Positions 12,590-24,654 of a DNA stretch of 64,000 bases are shown in pieces. Source of the stretch: Deinococcus hopiensis KR-140 (GTDB lineage Bacteria; Deinococcota; Deinococci; Deinococcales; Deinococcaceae); the NCBI RefSeq assembly GCF_900176165.1, contig NZ_FWWU01000009.1, positions 1,924,501 through 1,988,500 of the forward strand, written 5' to 3'. How positions within the stretch are numbered: position 1 is the stretch's first letter; every line of letters starts with the position of its first letter. Made by a program: the position numbers and the translations under genes. The notes under the pieces were generated by a model. It saw nothing but the letters and a program-made list of their open reading frames with translations, had not been told where the DNA came from and made no database searches.

Positions 12590-12750
12590 CGCGGGCGGTG
12601 CGCGGCACCTTTGCCCCGCGCCATAGACGGGCGGAGGGCGTGGACACTCCTGGGAACCTCACGCCGATTGCACCCCGCCACCTGGGGGCGGTGATGGCCG
12701 GGGTGCTGGCCCTCACGCTGCTGGGCGGCGTCCTGGCGCAACTGCTGTAA
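12586..12750 (+). CDS. 54-residue single-pass membrane peptide coupled to ddrA
   Basis: A GTG at 12586 overlaps the ddrA stop as GTGA and opens a 54-codon frame with the GC-rich third positions usual in this genome. Residues 1-32 are Arg-rich and soluble. Residues 34-54 (LGAVMAGVLALTLLGGVLAQ) form one transmembrane helix, and the peptide ends there. A hairpin at 12769-12801 follows. I recognise no family. Overlap, codon use and terminator placement argue it is real and coexpressed with ddrA. Confidence 0.65.
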
Positions 12751-12768
12751 AAACCTCTCCTCCCGAAA

Positions 12769-12801
12769 GGCGTGAACCACCGAATGCGTGGGGTTCGCGC
12801 C
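12769..12801 (+). terminator. hairpin closing the ddrA unit
   Basis: GGCGTGAACC and GGTTCGCGCC pair over 10 bp with one G-T pair around a 13-base loop, followed by TTCTGCGTTT. It is placed 18 bases after the small ORF and just before the convergent gene at 12851. Confidence 0.65.
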
Positions 12802-12850
12802 TTCTGCGTTTGGCCCTCTGCCCTCCCTGCCGCTGCCCCCGAAGCCCACC

Positions 12851-13231
12851 TCACCGCATTCGGTCCCGAACCTCCTGCAGGGTCTCCTCGAAAGCGTCCT
12901 GAAACTCGTCCTCCAGGTCCTCATCGCGGATCAGCTCGTCTTGCAGGGTCACGGCCTGCTCGCGCGTCCAGCGCACGCGGGCCTGCCAGGCCGTGGAAAC
13001 GTTGCCCTTGCCTGCCACGAAGCGCGCGGCGTGGCGCAGGGCCTGGGCCGGGTCCTCGGTGGGAGCCACCAGGGACAGGTTACGCAGGCCGCCCCGGTCA
13101 TTCACGAGGGAGCACGTGACCTCAATGCGCATTCCCCGGCGGCTGAGAAAGATCTGGTCCACACGCCACATGCTCGTGGCCCGAATGGGTTCGGGGGCGT
13201 GGCCGCGCTGACGCGGGGAACGGCGGCCCAT
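12851..13231 (-). CDS. conserved-looking hypothetical protein
   Basis: This 126-residue soluble protein has a basic N-terminus, a central beta-rich part (MRIEVTCSLVNDRGGLRNLSLVAP) and an acidic helical tail (DEDLEDEFQDAFEETLQEVRD) likely to form a coiled coil. Its ATG lies one base past the stop of the butyrate-kinase-like gene, so the two form an operon. I do not recognise the family. Confidence 0.7.
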   Translation of the reverse strand: MGRRSPRQRGHAPEPIRATSMWRVDQIFLSRRGMRIEVTCSLVNDRGGLRNLSLVAPTEDPAQALRHAARFVAGKGNVSTAWQARVRWTREQAVTLQDELIRDEDLEDEFQDAFEETLQEVRDRMR

Positions 13232-13232
13232 C

Positions 13233-14303
<1,071 letters not shown>

Positions 14304-14368
14304 CAACACCCCAGCGTAGCAGATGGACGAAGGCAAGCGTCCCGCGCCGTGAGAGAAGAATGAGGGTA

Positions 14369-14411
14369 CAAAGGGAGGGGCGGGAGGGCCCACCGCTCTC
14401 CCGCCCCTCCC
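14369..14411 (-). terminator. terminator of hpf
   Basis: A perfect 14-bp stem (14373-14386 with 14398-14411) has an 11-base loop. On the minus strand it is followed by TTTGT. It lies 13 bases after the hpf stop. Confidence 0.8.
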
Positions 14412-14423
14412 GCTGCTCCGGCT

Positions 14424-14987
<564 letters not shown>

Positions 14988-15150
14988 GGCTTCACCTCTT
15001 TCCGTTTCTCCCGGAGGATGGTTTGCTCCGGGAATTCACTCTAGGCTCCAGATCAGGTGAAAGTCAGGCGAGCCGCACACAGCGCGCGCTCACAGGGCGC
15101 GGTATGGTGGAGAGGTCGGGTTGCCGTCTCTACCAGGACCGGGCCATAGG

Positions 15151-15178
15151 AAAACGCCCACCCGTAAGGGTGAGCGTT
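15151..15178 (-). terminator. terminator of the 34-residue ORF
   Basis: Two 11-base arms (15153-15163, 15168-15178) with one mismatch and a 4-base loop are followed on the minus strand by TTTTCC. It lies 28 bases after the small ORF stop. Confidence 0.8.
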
Positions 15179-15205
15179 CAGAGGCAGAGGAAGGATAAAC
15201 CCCGC

Positions 15206-15310
15206 TTAGCGGCGATCACGCACGCGCACGGGAATGGGCACCGGTTGCGGCTGAGGCGCACCTCTCAGCGCTTCGCGCAGCCAGTCGATCAACTCACGCA
15301 GGCCCTTCAT
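15206..15310 (-). CDS. 34-residue peptide with own promoter and terminator
   Basis: The ORF starts MKGLRELIDWLREALRG, an amphipathic helix, then has a Pro/Gln stretch (APQPQPVPIPV) and ends RVRDRR. TACACT ends 7 bases before the ATG, the leaderless arrangement used by other genes here. A good terminator follows. I know no family. The peptide is basic and could bind nucleic acid or membrane; this is inference only. Confidence 0.6.
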   Translation of the reverse strand: MKGLRELIDWLREALRGAPQPQPVPIPVRVRDRR

Positions 15311-15868
15311 GCCGCCCAGTGTAGAGCGCCCAGGGCGGGACAGATGCGCCCGAGCTTACGATGCAGCGGGGGAAATGGGGGATCCGGGGGCGTTTTTCCG
15401 TCTGGGCGTGCGCCCAAGGACGGCCCCCAAGACGCTGCGCGCCAGCAGCTGAACTGAAGCGCCCCTGGGAGGTCCGGGCGAAATCCTTGGGGGTGAGGTG
15501 GCGCTCGGCCAGCCACCCCATCAGGCCCAGGGTCGTGGCCCGCCCATCCTGATCCTCGTACACCGCCACCCGGTCACACCCGGCGTTTTGCTTCTTCAGC
15601 ACCTGGGCGATGGAGCCGTCCGGGGCGAGGGTATTTTCAGCGGCGCGGCTGTTAAAGCCTGGGAGGGTGCCGGGAAACACGAACGAGAATGCCTGGGCTC
15701 CAGAGGGAGCCAGCACAACACGCAGAGGGAACCGTCGGCGCACGAGACATCAGGACAGCATAAGTACTGGCTTGTCATTTGCTGAACGAGAATGACCATC
15801 TCCACTGATGAACGTCATGGAACGGGTGGGGAAGGAGCCTCACCGCGCTCCTCCCCCGTTGTCCCCAC
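15311..15868. other. gene-poor region with a possible coding remnant
   Basis: On the minus strand, 15480-15690 encodes a coherent stretch with LAPDGSIAQVLKKQN and DRVAVYEDQDGRATTLGLM, which recalls a CBS domain end. It has no start or proper end and passes into a low-complexity segment, so it is probably a decayed gene fragment. Nothing else was recognised. Confidence 0.4.
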
Positions 15869-17074
<1,206 letters not shown>

Positions 17075-17168
17075 GGGAATTACCTCCGGGGAGCAGAGAG
17101 CAAAGGGCTGAGGGCGGCGCAATGCTGGGGCGGAAGCGCAGAGGGCCTCTGCGCTTCCGCCCGCTGCG

Positions 17169-18860
17169 TCAGACCTGAAACACGCCCACCCGCAGCTCTT
17201 CTTGCTGGGGATTTCCAGCACAGGCTTCCAGGGCGCGAATCAGGCGGGGACGGGTGTCGTTCGGGGGAATGATCTCGTCCACCCACAACCGGGCGGCGGC
17301 GTAACGGGGATCGAGTTCGGTGTCGTACTTGGCTTTGACCTCGGCGTAGAGGCGTTGCAACTCCTCGTCGTCGGGTTCGTGTCCGGCACGTTTGAGGGCG
17401 GCGAGCTGGATGTCGAGCAGGGTTTTTGCCGCCGCGTTGCCGCTCATGACGGCGTATTTGGCGCTGGGCCAGGCGAAGAGGAAGCGGGGCGCATACGCCT
17501 TGCCGTTCATCGCGTAGTTTCCGGCCCCGAAGCTTCCGCCCGTGATGATGGTGATTTTGGGGACAACACTGTTGGACACGGCGTTGACCAGCTTGGCTCC
17601 CCGGCGGATGATGCCTTCTTGCTCGCTGTCGCGGCCCACCATAAAGCCGGTCACGTCGCTGAGGAACACCAGCGGCACGCCCGCCTGGTTGGCGTCGAGG
17701 ATAAAGCGTGCCGCCTTGTCTGCCGAGTCGCCGTAGATTACGCCGCCCACCTCGATGCGGGTCCTCAGCCCCGGCTCACCGCCCGACTTGAGCTTCTTCT
17801 TGATCACGGTCCGCTGGTTGGCGACGAAGCCCACCGGGTAGCCGCCCACCCGCGCAAAGCCGCATACCACCGTCTCGCCGTACTCGGGCTTGAACTCGTG
17901 GAACTCGCCACCGTCGGTGATGGACGTGATCAGCTCGCGCACGTCGTAGGTCTTGGAGCCGTCGAAGCCCACGAGTTCGGTGAGGTCACGGGCTGGGGCT
18001 CCGCGCACCTCCGCGCGCCGCCGGGCCCAAGGCGCAACCTCGCCCTGGGCGTAGAGGTCCGCGAGCGCCCGCACCCGCCGCAGGGCCGCGTCGTCATCGG
18101 GTTCCTTGTAGTCCACCGTGCCGGCGATGGCCGAGTGCATGCTCGCCCCACCGAGTTCTTCACTGTCCACCACCTGACCGATGGCGGCCTTTACGAGCGC
18201 GGGTCCAGCGAGGTACAGGCCCGAACCTTCCGTCATGATGAGCGTGTCGCACATCACCGGCAGGTACGCGCCGCCCGCCACGCAGTTGCCCATGATGGCG
18301 GCAATCTGGGGAATGCCACGCGCACTCATGCGGGCGTTGAGGTAAAACACCCGGCCGAAATCGTCCTGATCGGGGAAGATCTCGTCCTGCATGGGCAGAT
18401 ACACACCCGCCGAGTCCACGAGGTACACCACGGGCAGCGCGTTTTCCAGGGCGATCGTCTGCGCGCGGATCACCTTTTTGGCGGTGATGGGAAAGAAGGC
18501 CCCCGCCTTCACGGTGGCGTCGTTGGCGATGATCATCCAGGGGCGGCCCGCGACGATGCCGATGCCCGTAACGGTGCCGCCGGAGGGGCACCCCCCCACG
18601 TCCTCGTACATGCCCCAGCCCGCGAAGGTCATCAGCTCATCGAACGGGGTGCCAGGGTCCACCAACCGGGCGATGCGTTCGCGGGCAGTCAGGCGGTTCT
18701 TGTCGTGTTGACGCTGCTGGGCTTTTGAGCCGCCCCCAGCGTGGACGCGGGCCTGATCGGCAGCGAGGCGGGCGAGGGCGTCGGCCCAGACCGGTTGAGA
18801 ACCGGTGGACCCTCCTGTGGACTGCGCCGGAGCGCCGGAGTCAGGCTGCGTCATGTGCAC
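17169..18860 (-). CDS. acyl-CoA carboxylase carboxyltransferase (beta) subunit
   Basis: The 563-residue carboxyltransferase takes carboxyl from a biotin carrier to an acyl-CoA (propionyl-, methylcrotonyl- or geranyl-CoA type). It has two crotonase-like halves. The first has the acyl-CoA site GNCVAGGAYLPVMCD, and the second has LVFLSDVTGFMVG and TIITGGSFGAGNYAMNGKAY. Features such as EVGGVIYGDSADKAARFI resemble methylcrotonyl-CoA carboxylase beta. The frame opens with a GTG at 18860 and an ATG two codons later. TAGACT lies just upstream. The biotin-carrying alpha chain is not in the window. It lies 95 bases ahead of the acyl-CoA dehydrogenase start, probably in one operon for leucine breakdown. 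Confidence 0.92.
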   Translation of the reverse strand: MHMTQPDSGAPAQSTGGSTGSQPVWADALARLAADQARVHAGGGSKAQQRQHDKNRLTARERIARLVDPGTPFDELMTFAGWGMYEDVGGCPSGGTVTGIGIVAGRPWMIIANDATVKAGAFFPITAKKVIRAQTIALENALPVVYLVDSAGVYLPMQDEIFPDQDDFGRVFYLNARMSARGIPQIAAIMGNCVAGGAYLPVMCDTLIMTEGSGLYLAGPALVKAAIGQVVDSEELGGASMHSAIAGTVDYKEPDDDAALRRVRALADLYAQGEVAPWARRRAEVRGAPARDLTELVGFDGSKTYDVRELITSITDGGEFHEFKPEYGETVVCGFARVGGYPVGFVANQRTVIKKKLKSGGEPGLRTRIEVGGVIYGDSADKAARFILDANQAGVPLVFLSDVTGFMVGRDSEQEGIIRRGAKLVNAVSNSVVPKITIITGGSFGAGNYAMNGKAYAPRFLFAWPSAKYAVMSGNAAAKTLLDIQLAALKRAGHEPDDEELQRLYAEVKAKYDTELDPRYAAARLWVDEIIPPNDTRPRLIRALEACAGNPQQEELRVGVFQV

Positions 18861-19372
18861 CGACAGTCTAACAAACGCCCGTTAGGGGCGCGAGGGGCCG
18901 AGAGTCGATCGGCTGTGCCGTCTGGACGGCGCCCCGGCCTGTGCCCAAGGTGCGGCGCGCCATCTGGCCCTGCGCTCCGAAACGCACTGGGGGTACGGCG
19001 CGGCTTTTCTGGAGACCTGCCGGAAGGATTTGTCCGCCACGGCCAAAGAAATCGCCACTTCATTTTGACACCGCCGGCGAGTGGGGAAACTTCTGGGCTT
19101 CGTCAACCTGCGCGGGACGGAGGGGGGCTGCACCTTACCTGTTTGTGGCCCCAAAGCGCTAGGACGGCTGCTGCAGAATCAACTGACCCACCGGGCCCGC
19201 GTCGTGGGGGCCGGTTTCTGCTGATCGACAGCGGTGCGCACGCCGAAAACCTTCTACCCCCGCGCGGGCACCGAGCGCGTCGGCGAGGGCCCTCCAGCGT
19301 GTTTCCAGATCGTCGGCTTCCCCGAATGCGTCTGGACCTCACCGTTCCGCCTTCCCCGCCGTAGCATGGGTC
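18861..19372. other. gene-less region between carboxylase and P450
   Basis: About 510 bases with no supported gene. On the minus strand, 19160-19320 reads as a coherent coding-like stretch (DLETRWRALADALGARAGVEGFRR) with a stop before it and no start, so it may be a decayed fragment. TAGCAT at about 19362 is the likely P450 promoter. Confidence 0.4.
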
Positions 19373-20731
19373 ATGACGGTTCCCCTGCCCCTCCCTGATC
19401 TCCAACGTCCCGAAGGGCCGCGCGGTCATCCCCTACTGGGCCACCTGCCCCAGCTCCGGCAGGACGCGCTCGGCTTTCTGCGCCACTCGCGCGCCGCCTA
19501 CGGCGACGTGTTTCCCATCCGTTTCGGTCGCCAGGAGGTGCTGGTGGTGGCCGATCCGGCGGCGGCGCGGGAAGTGCTCGTTACAAAGGCCGCGAGCTTC
19601 CGCAAGGGGCGGGGCATCCAGAAGATGGAGCCCTTTCTGGGTACGGGCCTCCTCGCGGCGGAGGGCGAGGTATGGCGTGGGCACCGCCGACTGATGCAGC
19701 CCTCGTTTCACCGTTCGGCGCTGGAGGGCATGGCCGGAGACATCGTGGCGTCGGCAGAACCGATGCTGAGGGAGCTGGCGAGGGCAGCGCAGTCGGGCGC
19801 AGAGGTGGACGTGGGCTCCGAGATGCTGCGCGTGGCGCTGCGCGCGGTCGCGACGGTGCTGTTCGGCACGGCCCTGCGCGACGAGGACCTCGCGGTGGTG
19901 GAGCGCGAGCTGCCCCCACTGCTGACGAGCACGGCCAACCGCATCCGCTCGCTGGTGGACTGGGACCTGCCCACCCCCGCCCGGCAACGGGAGAAGGCGT
20001 CGCAGCAGGCCCTGGACCAGCTCATCCACCGCATCATCCGCGAGCGCCGGACGGCGGGCGCAGGGGGGCATGACCTGCTGGGCATGCTGATTGCCGCGCG
20101 CGACGAGGAGGGGCGGGGCGGCCTCAGCGACGCCGAGTTGCGCGACGAGGCGATGACCCTCTTTCTGGCCGGCCACGAGACGACAGCGACGCTGCTGACC
20201 TTCCTGTTCCTGGAACTGTCGCGGCACCCTGAGGTAAGGACACGGGCAGCGGCGGAAGTCCAGGAAATGCTGGAAGACCGCGCCCCAACCGCCGCCGACA
20301 TGCGCCGCCTGCCCTTCCTGAACGCCTGCATTCAGGAGGCGCTGCGGCTGTATCCTCCCGCATGGCTCCTTCCCAGGCAAGCCACCCAACCCGTTACCGT
20401 GCGTGGTGTGCCCCTCGCCGCCGGACAGGGAGCCAGCGTGAACGTCTTCCTGCTGCACCGGAACGCCCGCTTCTGGCCACGGCCCGACGCCTTCTTACCG
20501 GAGCGCTGGCTCACGGGCGAGCGCGTGCCCGACGCATTCATGCCTTTCGGAGCGGGAGCTCGGATGTGCATCGGCAACCACCTCGCCATCATGGAAGCCA
20601 CGCTGATCTCGGCGCTGGTGCTGCGGGGCTTCACGCTTGACGTGCCGGGTGGCGGTCCCACTGGGCTGGTGGCGGGCGTGACCCTGAAGCCCGGTGCCCC
20701 CGTGTGGGCGCGCGTCTCGCCCACCGCCTGA
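19373..20731 (+). CDS. cytochrome P450
   Basis: This 452-residue heme monooxygenase has the oxygen-binding I-helix motif AGHETT (266-271), the K-helix ExxR (E322, R325), and the heme loop FGAGARMCIG with ligand Cys399. No membrane anchor or fused reductase is present, so it is soluble and needs separate ferredoxin partners. The substrate is unknown. Deinococcus species have P450s that act on carotenoids, but nothing here shows it. TAGCAT ending 5 bases before the ATG suggests leaderless start. A long hairpin overlaps the stop codon. Confidence 0.93.
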   Translation: MTVPLPLPDLQRPEGPRGHPLLGHLPQLRQDALGFLRHSRAAYGDVFPIRFGRQEVLVVADPAAAREVLVTKAASFRKGRGIQKMEPFLGTGLLAAEGEVWRGHRRLMQPSFHRSALEGMAGDIVASAEPMLRELARAAQSGAEVDVGSEMLRVALRAVATVLFGTALRDEDLAVVERELPPLLTSTANRIRSLVDWDLPTPARQREKASQQALDQLIHRIIRERRTAGAGGHDLLGMLIAARDEEGRGGLSDAELRDEAMTLFLAGHETTATLLTFLFLELSRHPEVRTRAAAEVQEMLEDRAPTAADMRRLPFLNACIQEALRLYPPAWLLPRQATQPVTVRGVPLAAGQGASVNVFLLHRNARFWPRPDAFLPERWLTGERVPDAFMPFGAGARMCIGNHLAIMEATLISALVLRGFTLDVPGGGPTGLVAGVTLKPGAPVWARVSPTA

Positions 20732-20765
20732 CGCCCCGCTGCCGGCAGCGGGCGTCAGGCGGTGG
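20721..20765 (+). repeat. 20-bp hairpin across the P450 stop codon
   Basis: Bases 20721-20741 and 20746-20765 form a 20-bp stem with a single bulged C and a CCGG loop. The arm covers the last P450 codons and the stop. There is no T-run after it, so it is either a Rho-independent terminator lacking the U-tract or an mRNA 3'-end stabiliser. Confidence 0.7.
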
Positions 20766-20865
20766 AGGTGGTGCAGTTCAATGTCGCCCGAAGCTTCGCC
20801 CGGCGCACCTTTCCCCCTACCGGGGAGAACGCAGTCCTGGACGCCTTCGTACCGTCCCGCGCATG

Positions 20866-21018
20866 GAGATGTGGGCCGAGGAAGAGGGCGACTGCCACCG
20901 GGTCTGCGTGCGCGACAACGGCGTGGGCTTCGGTCCCAGACACGCGGACAAGCGGTGCATGGTCTTTGAGCGCATGCACCGCGAGCAGGACTTCGTCGGA
21001 ACCGGCACTGCACGGTAA
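20866..21018 (+). pseudogene. histidine kinase ATPase-domain remnant
   Basis: About 50 codons encode an N-box/G-box region: VCVRDNGVGFGPRHADKRCMVFERMHREQDFVGTGTA, close to the C-terminal ATPase segment of phytochrome-type sensor kinases (DNGVGFDP, FxRLHxxxDFEGTGIGLA). The rest of the gene is absent and the final glycine box is broken (GTGTAR). It is a fragment, not a functional gene. Confidence 0.7.
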
Positions 21019-21478
21019 GGGCGCAGCGCTCAGCTTCACGCTGCTGAGGAGTCCGGCAACAACGGGAAACGCTCCCTGCCCGGGAGCGCAAAGAGGTGTC
21101 ACCCCTCCCCTGTTTCCAGAGACGTTCACGCATCAGGATTCCGGTTGATCCGTATGTAGCTCCTGGTTCAGCCCAAGCGGAGCAAGCAGGAAAAACGGTG
21201 ACGGAGAGGCAAGGTACGCAGAGCGAGTGGGCGCAATGCGGGCGCAGGTGCCAGGAGCAGCGTCATGGCCAGAATAGAGCCGCCCACCACCGGCATATCT
21301 GGGATGCGGCGGCGCTCCACCCGGCTGGCAGCGGGCACGGGCCACCTCAGGAGGAGGAAGAAACCGCCCACAGCCAACTCCCCACAGAAAAAAGAGGTGG
21401 GCGGCCTGTTTCTGAAGTCCTGCCACAGCCCTCAACCCATTCCCACAGGCCAGCCAGCAGGAACAGGCGAAAACCGGG
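21019..21478. other. gene-less region with repeat A copy
   Basis: The region carries one dispersed repeat (21135-21210) and a purine-rich stretch around 21350-21420. I see no gene. Confidence 0.5.
21135..21210 (+). repeat. dispersed repeat family A, copy 1 (partial)
   Basis: It begins AGGATTCCGGTTGATCCGT and shares with copies at 28524, 32350 and 37146 the core GGAGCAAGCAGGAAAAACG (21176-21196). It diverges after GAGAGGC. Confidence 0.8.
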
Positions 21479-22108
21479 TCAGGGGTGAATCTGGGCGCCG
21501 GTTTTGGCTTGGAGTTCCTGGAGGGAGACGCCTGGGGCGAGTTCGACGAGTTGGAGCCCTTCTGGGGTCACGTCCAGCACGGCGAGGTCGGTGATGATGC
21601 GGTCCACCACGCCCTTGCCCGTGAGGGGCAGCGAACACGCGCGCAAAATCTTGTGCGCCTCCCCTTTGGCGACGTGCTCCATCAGCACCACCACACGCTG
21701 CACCCCCGCCACGAGGTCCATCGCCCCGCCCATCCCCTTGACCATCTTCCCCGGAATCATCCAGTTTGCCAGGTCTCCCCCCTCACTGACCTGCATGGCC
21801 CCCAGAATCGCCAGATTCACGTGGCCTCCCCGGATCATGGCAAAGGAGTCGGCGCTGGAAAAAAAGCTCGCGCCGGGCAGGGCCGTTACCGTCTGTTTTC
21901 CCGCGTTGATCAGGTCCGGGTCCACCTCCTCCTCGGTGGGAAAAGGACCGATGCCCAGCAGTCCGTTTTCGGACTGCAACCAGACGTTGACCCCCTCGGG
22001 AATGTGGTTGGCCACCAGCGTGGGCAGACCGATTCCGAGGTTCACGTAATAGCCGTCTCCCAGTTCCTGGGCGGCGCGGGCCGCCATCTCTTCCCTTGTC
22101 CAGGGCAT
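21479..22108 (-). CDS. scoB: 3-oxoacid CoA-transferase subunit B
   Basis: This 209-residue subunit belongs to CoA transferase family I (acetoacetyl-CoA:succinate/acetate type). It has GYYVNLGIGLPTLVANHIP and the catalytic-Glu motif LQSENGLLGIGP. It is the partner of subunit A just upstream (stop and start one base apart). It activates acetoacetate or other 3-oxoacids with CoA from a donor acyl-CoA, a use consistent with the nearby leucine-type catabolic genes. Donor specificity is not readable here. Confidence 0.93.
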   Translation of the reverse strand: MPWTREEMAARAAQELGDGYYVNLGIGLPTLVANHIPEGVNVWLQSENGLLGIGPFPTEEEVDPDLINAGKQTVTALPGASFFSSADSFAMIRGGHVNLAILGAMQVSEGGDLANWMIPGKMVKGMGGAMDLVAGVQRVVVLMEHVAKGEAHKILRACSLPLTGKGVVDRIITDLAVLDVTPEGLQLVELAPGVSLQELQAKTGAQIHP

Positions 22109-22109
22109 T

Positions 22110-22844
<735 letters not shown>

Positions 22845-22868
22845 ACGCCCTCCGATTTGACAGAGAGG

Positions 22869-22897
22869 ATTGTAGCGGCGGCGAGCCTCCGTATCAT
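22869..22897. promoter_or_regulatory. overlapping divergent promoters of scoAB and acyl-CoA synthetase
   Basis: The minus-strand promoter is ATGATA-17-TACAAT. On the plus strand the same 29 bases read ATTGTA-17-TATCAT, so each -10 box is the other's -35 position. The two polymerases cannot bind at once. Starts are at 22844 (minus) and 22918 (plus). Confidence 0.6.
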
Positions 22898-22917
22898 GCG
22901 GGTCTGGAGGAGGCACC

Positions 22918-24588
22918 ATGACGCAAGGAGTGACGGCGGGCGCGGGGGCGTACCGGGAAGCCCTGGCCTTTTTGCTCGCCCACCGCGAGGATTATGAGGG
23001 GGCCACGCGCGACTTTCACTGGCCCGAGCTGGGCGAGTTCAACTGGGCGCTGGACCACTTCGCACCGCTGGCGCGGGAGCTGGGAGACGCTCCCGCGCTG
23101 GTGTGGGACGGCGGGCACCTGGGATACGCAGCACTGGAGGCGTGGTCCAACCGCGCGGCCAACTTCCTGCGCTCGCGGGGAGTACGGCGCGGCGAGCGTG
23201 TGCTGCTGATGCTGTCCAACATCCCGGAACTGTGGGTTGCCTTTCTGGCCTGCATGAAACTGGGCGCGGTGGTGATTCCCGCCACCACGCTGCTGACCCC
23301 CGAAGACCTGCAAGACCGCTTTGAACGGGGCGGCGCACGCTTTGCCCTGGTGGAGGCGGGAGAAACGGGCAAGTTCAGCGGACTGGGCGGCTTCGAGCGC
23401 CTGAGTGTCGGCCCGGCGGAAGGCTGGACAGACTTCGCCGGGACGCAGGGCGAGGCCGACACCTTCGCGCCGGAAGGGGTGACGCAGGCCTCGGATCCCC
23501 TGCTGCTGTACTTCACCTCGGGCACCACGAGCCGGCCCAAGCTGGTGACCCACACCCACGCGAGCTATCCGGCAGGGCACCTCAGCACGCTGTACTGGAT
23601 CGGGCTCCGGCGCGGGGACGTCCACTGGAACGTCAGTTCACCGGGGTGGGCCAAGCACGCCTGGAGCAGTTTCTTCGCGCCGCTCACGGTGGGGGCCGCC
23701 GCGGTGCTGTTTAACGGGCGTTTCGGTGCCCGGCGGGTGCTGGAACTGCTGGAGCGCCTCCAGGTCACCACCCTCTGCGCGCCCCCGACGGTGTACCGAA
23801 TGCTGATTCAGCAGGACCTCTCGGCAGCCAGGGTCCACCTGCGTGAACTCGTCGGGGCGGGCGAACCGCTCAATCCGGAGGTCATCGAGGTGGTGCGCCG
23901 CGCCTGGGGCCTGACCATCCGCGACGGTTACGGGCAGACGGAAACGACGGCGCAGGTGGGCAATACGCCGGGGCAGGCCGTCCAGCCCGGCAGCATGGGG
24001 CGGCCCCTTCCCGGCTACCGGGTGGCGCTCATCGGCCCGGACGGACAGGAAGCAGACGAGGGCGAGTTGAGCCTGGACCTCTCGGCCCGCCCCCTGGGCC
24101 TGATGGCCGGGTACGCGGGCGACGAGGCCAAAACGCACGAGGTGCTGGGAGGCGCGTACTACCCGACGGGCGACGTGGCCCGTCGCGACGAGGACGGCTT
24201 TTTGTGGTACGTGGGGCGCGCCGACGACGTGTTCAAGAGCAGCGACTACCGCATCAGCCCCTTCGAACTTGAAAGCCTGCTGATCGAACACCCGCTCGTC
24301 GCAGAGGCGGCGGTGGTGCCGAGTCCTCACCCCGAGCGCCTGAGCGTGCCCCAGGCGTATGTGGTGCTGGTGCCGGGGCACGCCCCTGCGCGCGAGGTGG
24401 CGCTGGACATCTTGCGCTTTGCCCGCGAACGCCTCGCGCCCTACAAGCGCATTCGCCGCCTGGCCTTCCGCGAACTGCCCAAAACCATCAGCGGCAAGAT
24501 TCGCCGGGTGGAACTGCGCGCGCACGCCGCCACCCTGGAACGCGGAGAACTGGATTTCTGGGAAGAGGATTTCGCGGAGCTCGGTTGA
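22918..24588 (+). CDS. acyl-CoA synthetase (AMP-forming)
   Basis: This 556-residue ANL ligase activates an acid via acyl-adenylate to acyl-CoA. It has the P-loop LLYFTSGTTSRPKLVTH, the A5 segment DGYGQTETT, the hinge YYPTGDVARRDEDGFLWYVGR, and the C-terminal catalytic lysine in LPKTISGKIRRVELR. Its layout is of the medium-chain (MACS) group, which act on short to medium or aromatic acids. The exact substrate is unknown. Start ATG 22918 follows GGAGGAGG. Confidence 0.92.
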   Translation: MTQGVTAGAGAYREALAFLLAHREDYEGATRDFHWPELGEFNWALDHFAPLARELGDAPALVWDGGHLGYAALEAWSNRAANFLRSRGVRRGERVLLMLSNIPELWVAFLACMKLGAVVIPATTLLTPEDLQDRFERGGARFALVEAGETGKFSGLGGFERLSVGPAEGWTDFAGTQGEADTFAPEGVTQASDPLLLYFTSGTTSRPKLVTHTHASYPAGHLSTLYWIGLRRGDVHWNVSSPGWAKHAWSSFFAPLTVGAAAVLFNGRFGARRVLELLERLQVTTLCAPPTVYRMLIQQDLSAARVHLRELVGAGEPLNPEVIEVVRRAWGLTIRDGYGQTETTAQVGNTPGQAVQPGSMGRPLPGYRVALIGPDGQEADEGELSLDLSARPLGLMAGYAGDEAKTHEVLGGAYYPTGDVARRDEDGFLWYVGRADDVFKSSDYRISPFELESLLIEHPLVAEAAVVPSPHPERLSVPQAYVVLVPGHAPAREVALDILRFARERLAPYKRIRRLAFRELPKTISGKIRRVELRAHAATLERGELDFWEEDFAELG

Positions 24589-24598
24589 AGCGCAGGCT

Positions 24599-24654
24599 GT
24601 GGGGAGGGGCCTGCGAGAAGGCGCTTGGGAAACCGAGGCTGGCCCTCCCCGCAC
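24599..24654. terminator. hairpin between convergent genes
   Basis: GTGGGGAGGGGCC and GGCCCTCCCCGCAC form an imperfect 12-13 bp stem between the convergent synthetase and hydrolase stop codons. There is no U-tract on either side. Possible bidirectional terminator. Confidence 0.4.

Noticed and set aside
17202..18728. 508-codon frame on the plus strand over the carboxyltransferase gene
   Set aside because: Antisense shadow of a well-conserved gene on the minus strand.
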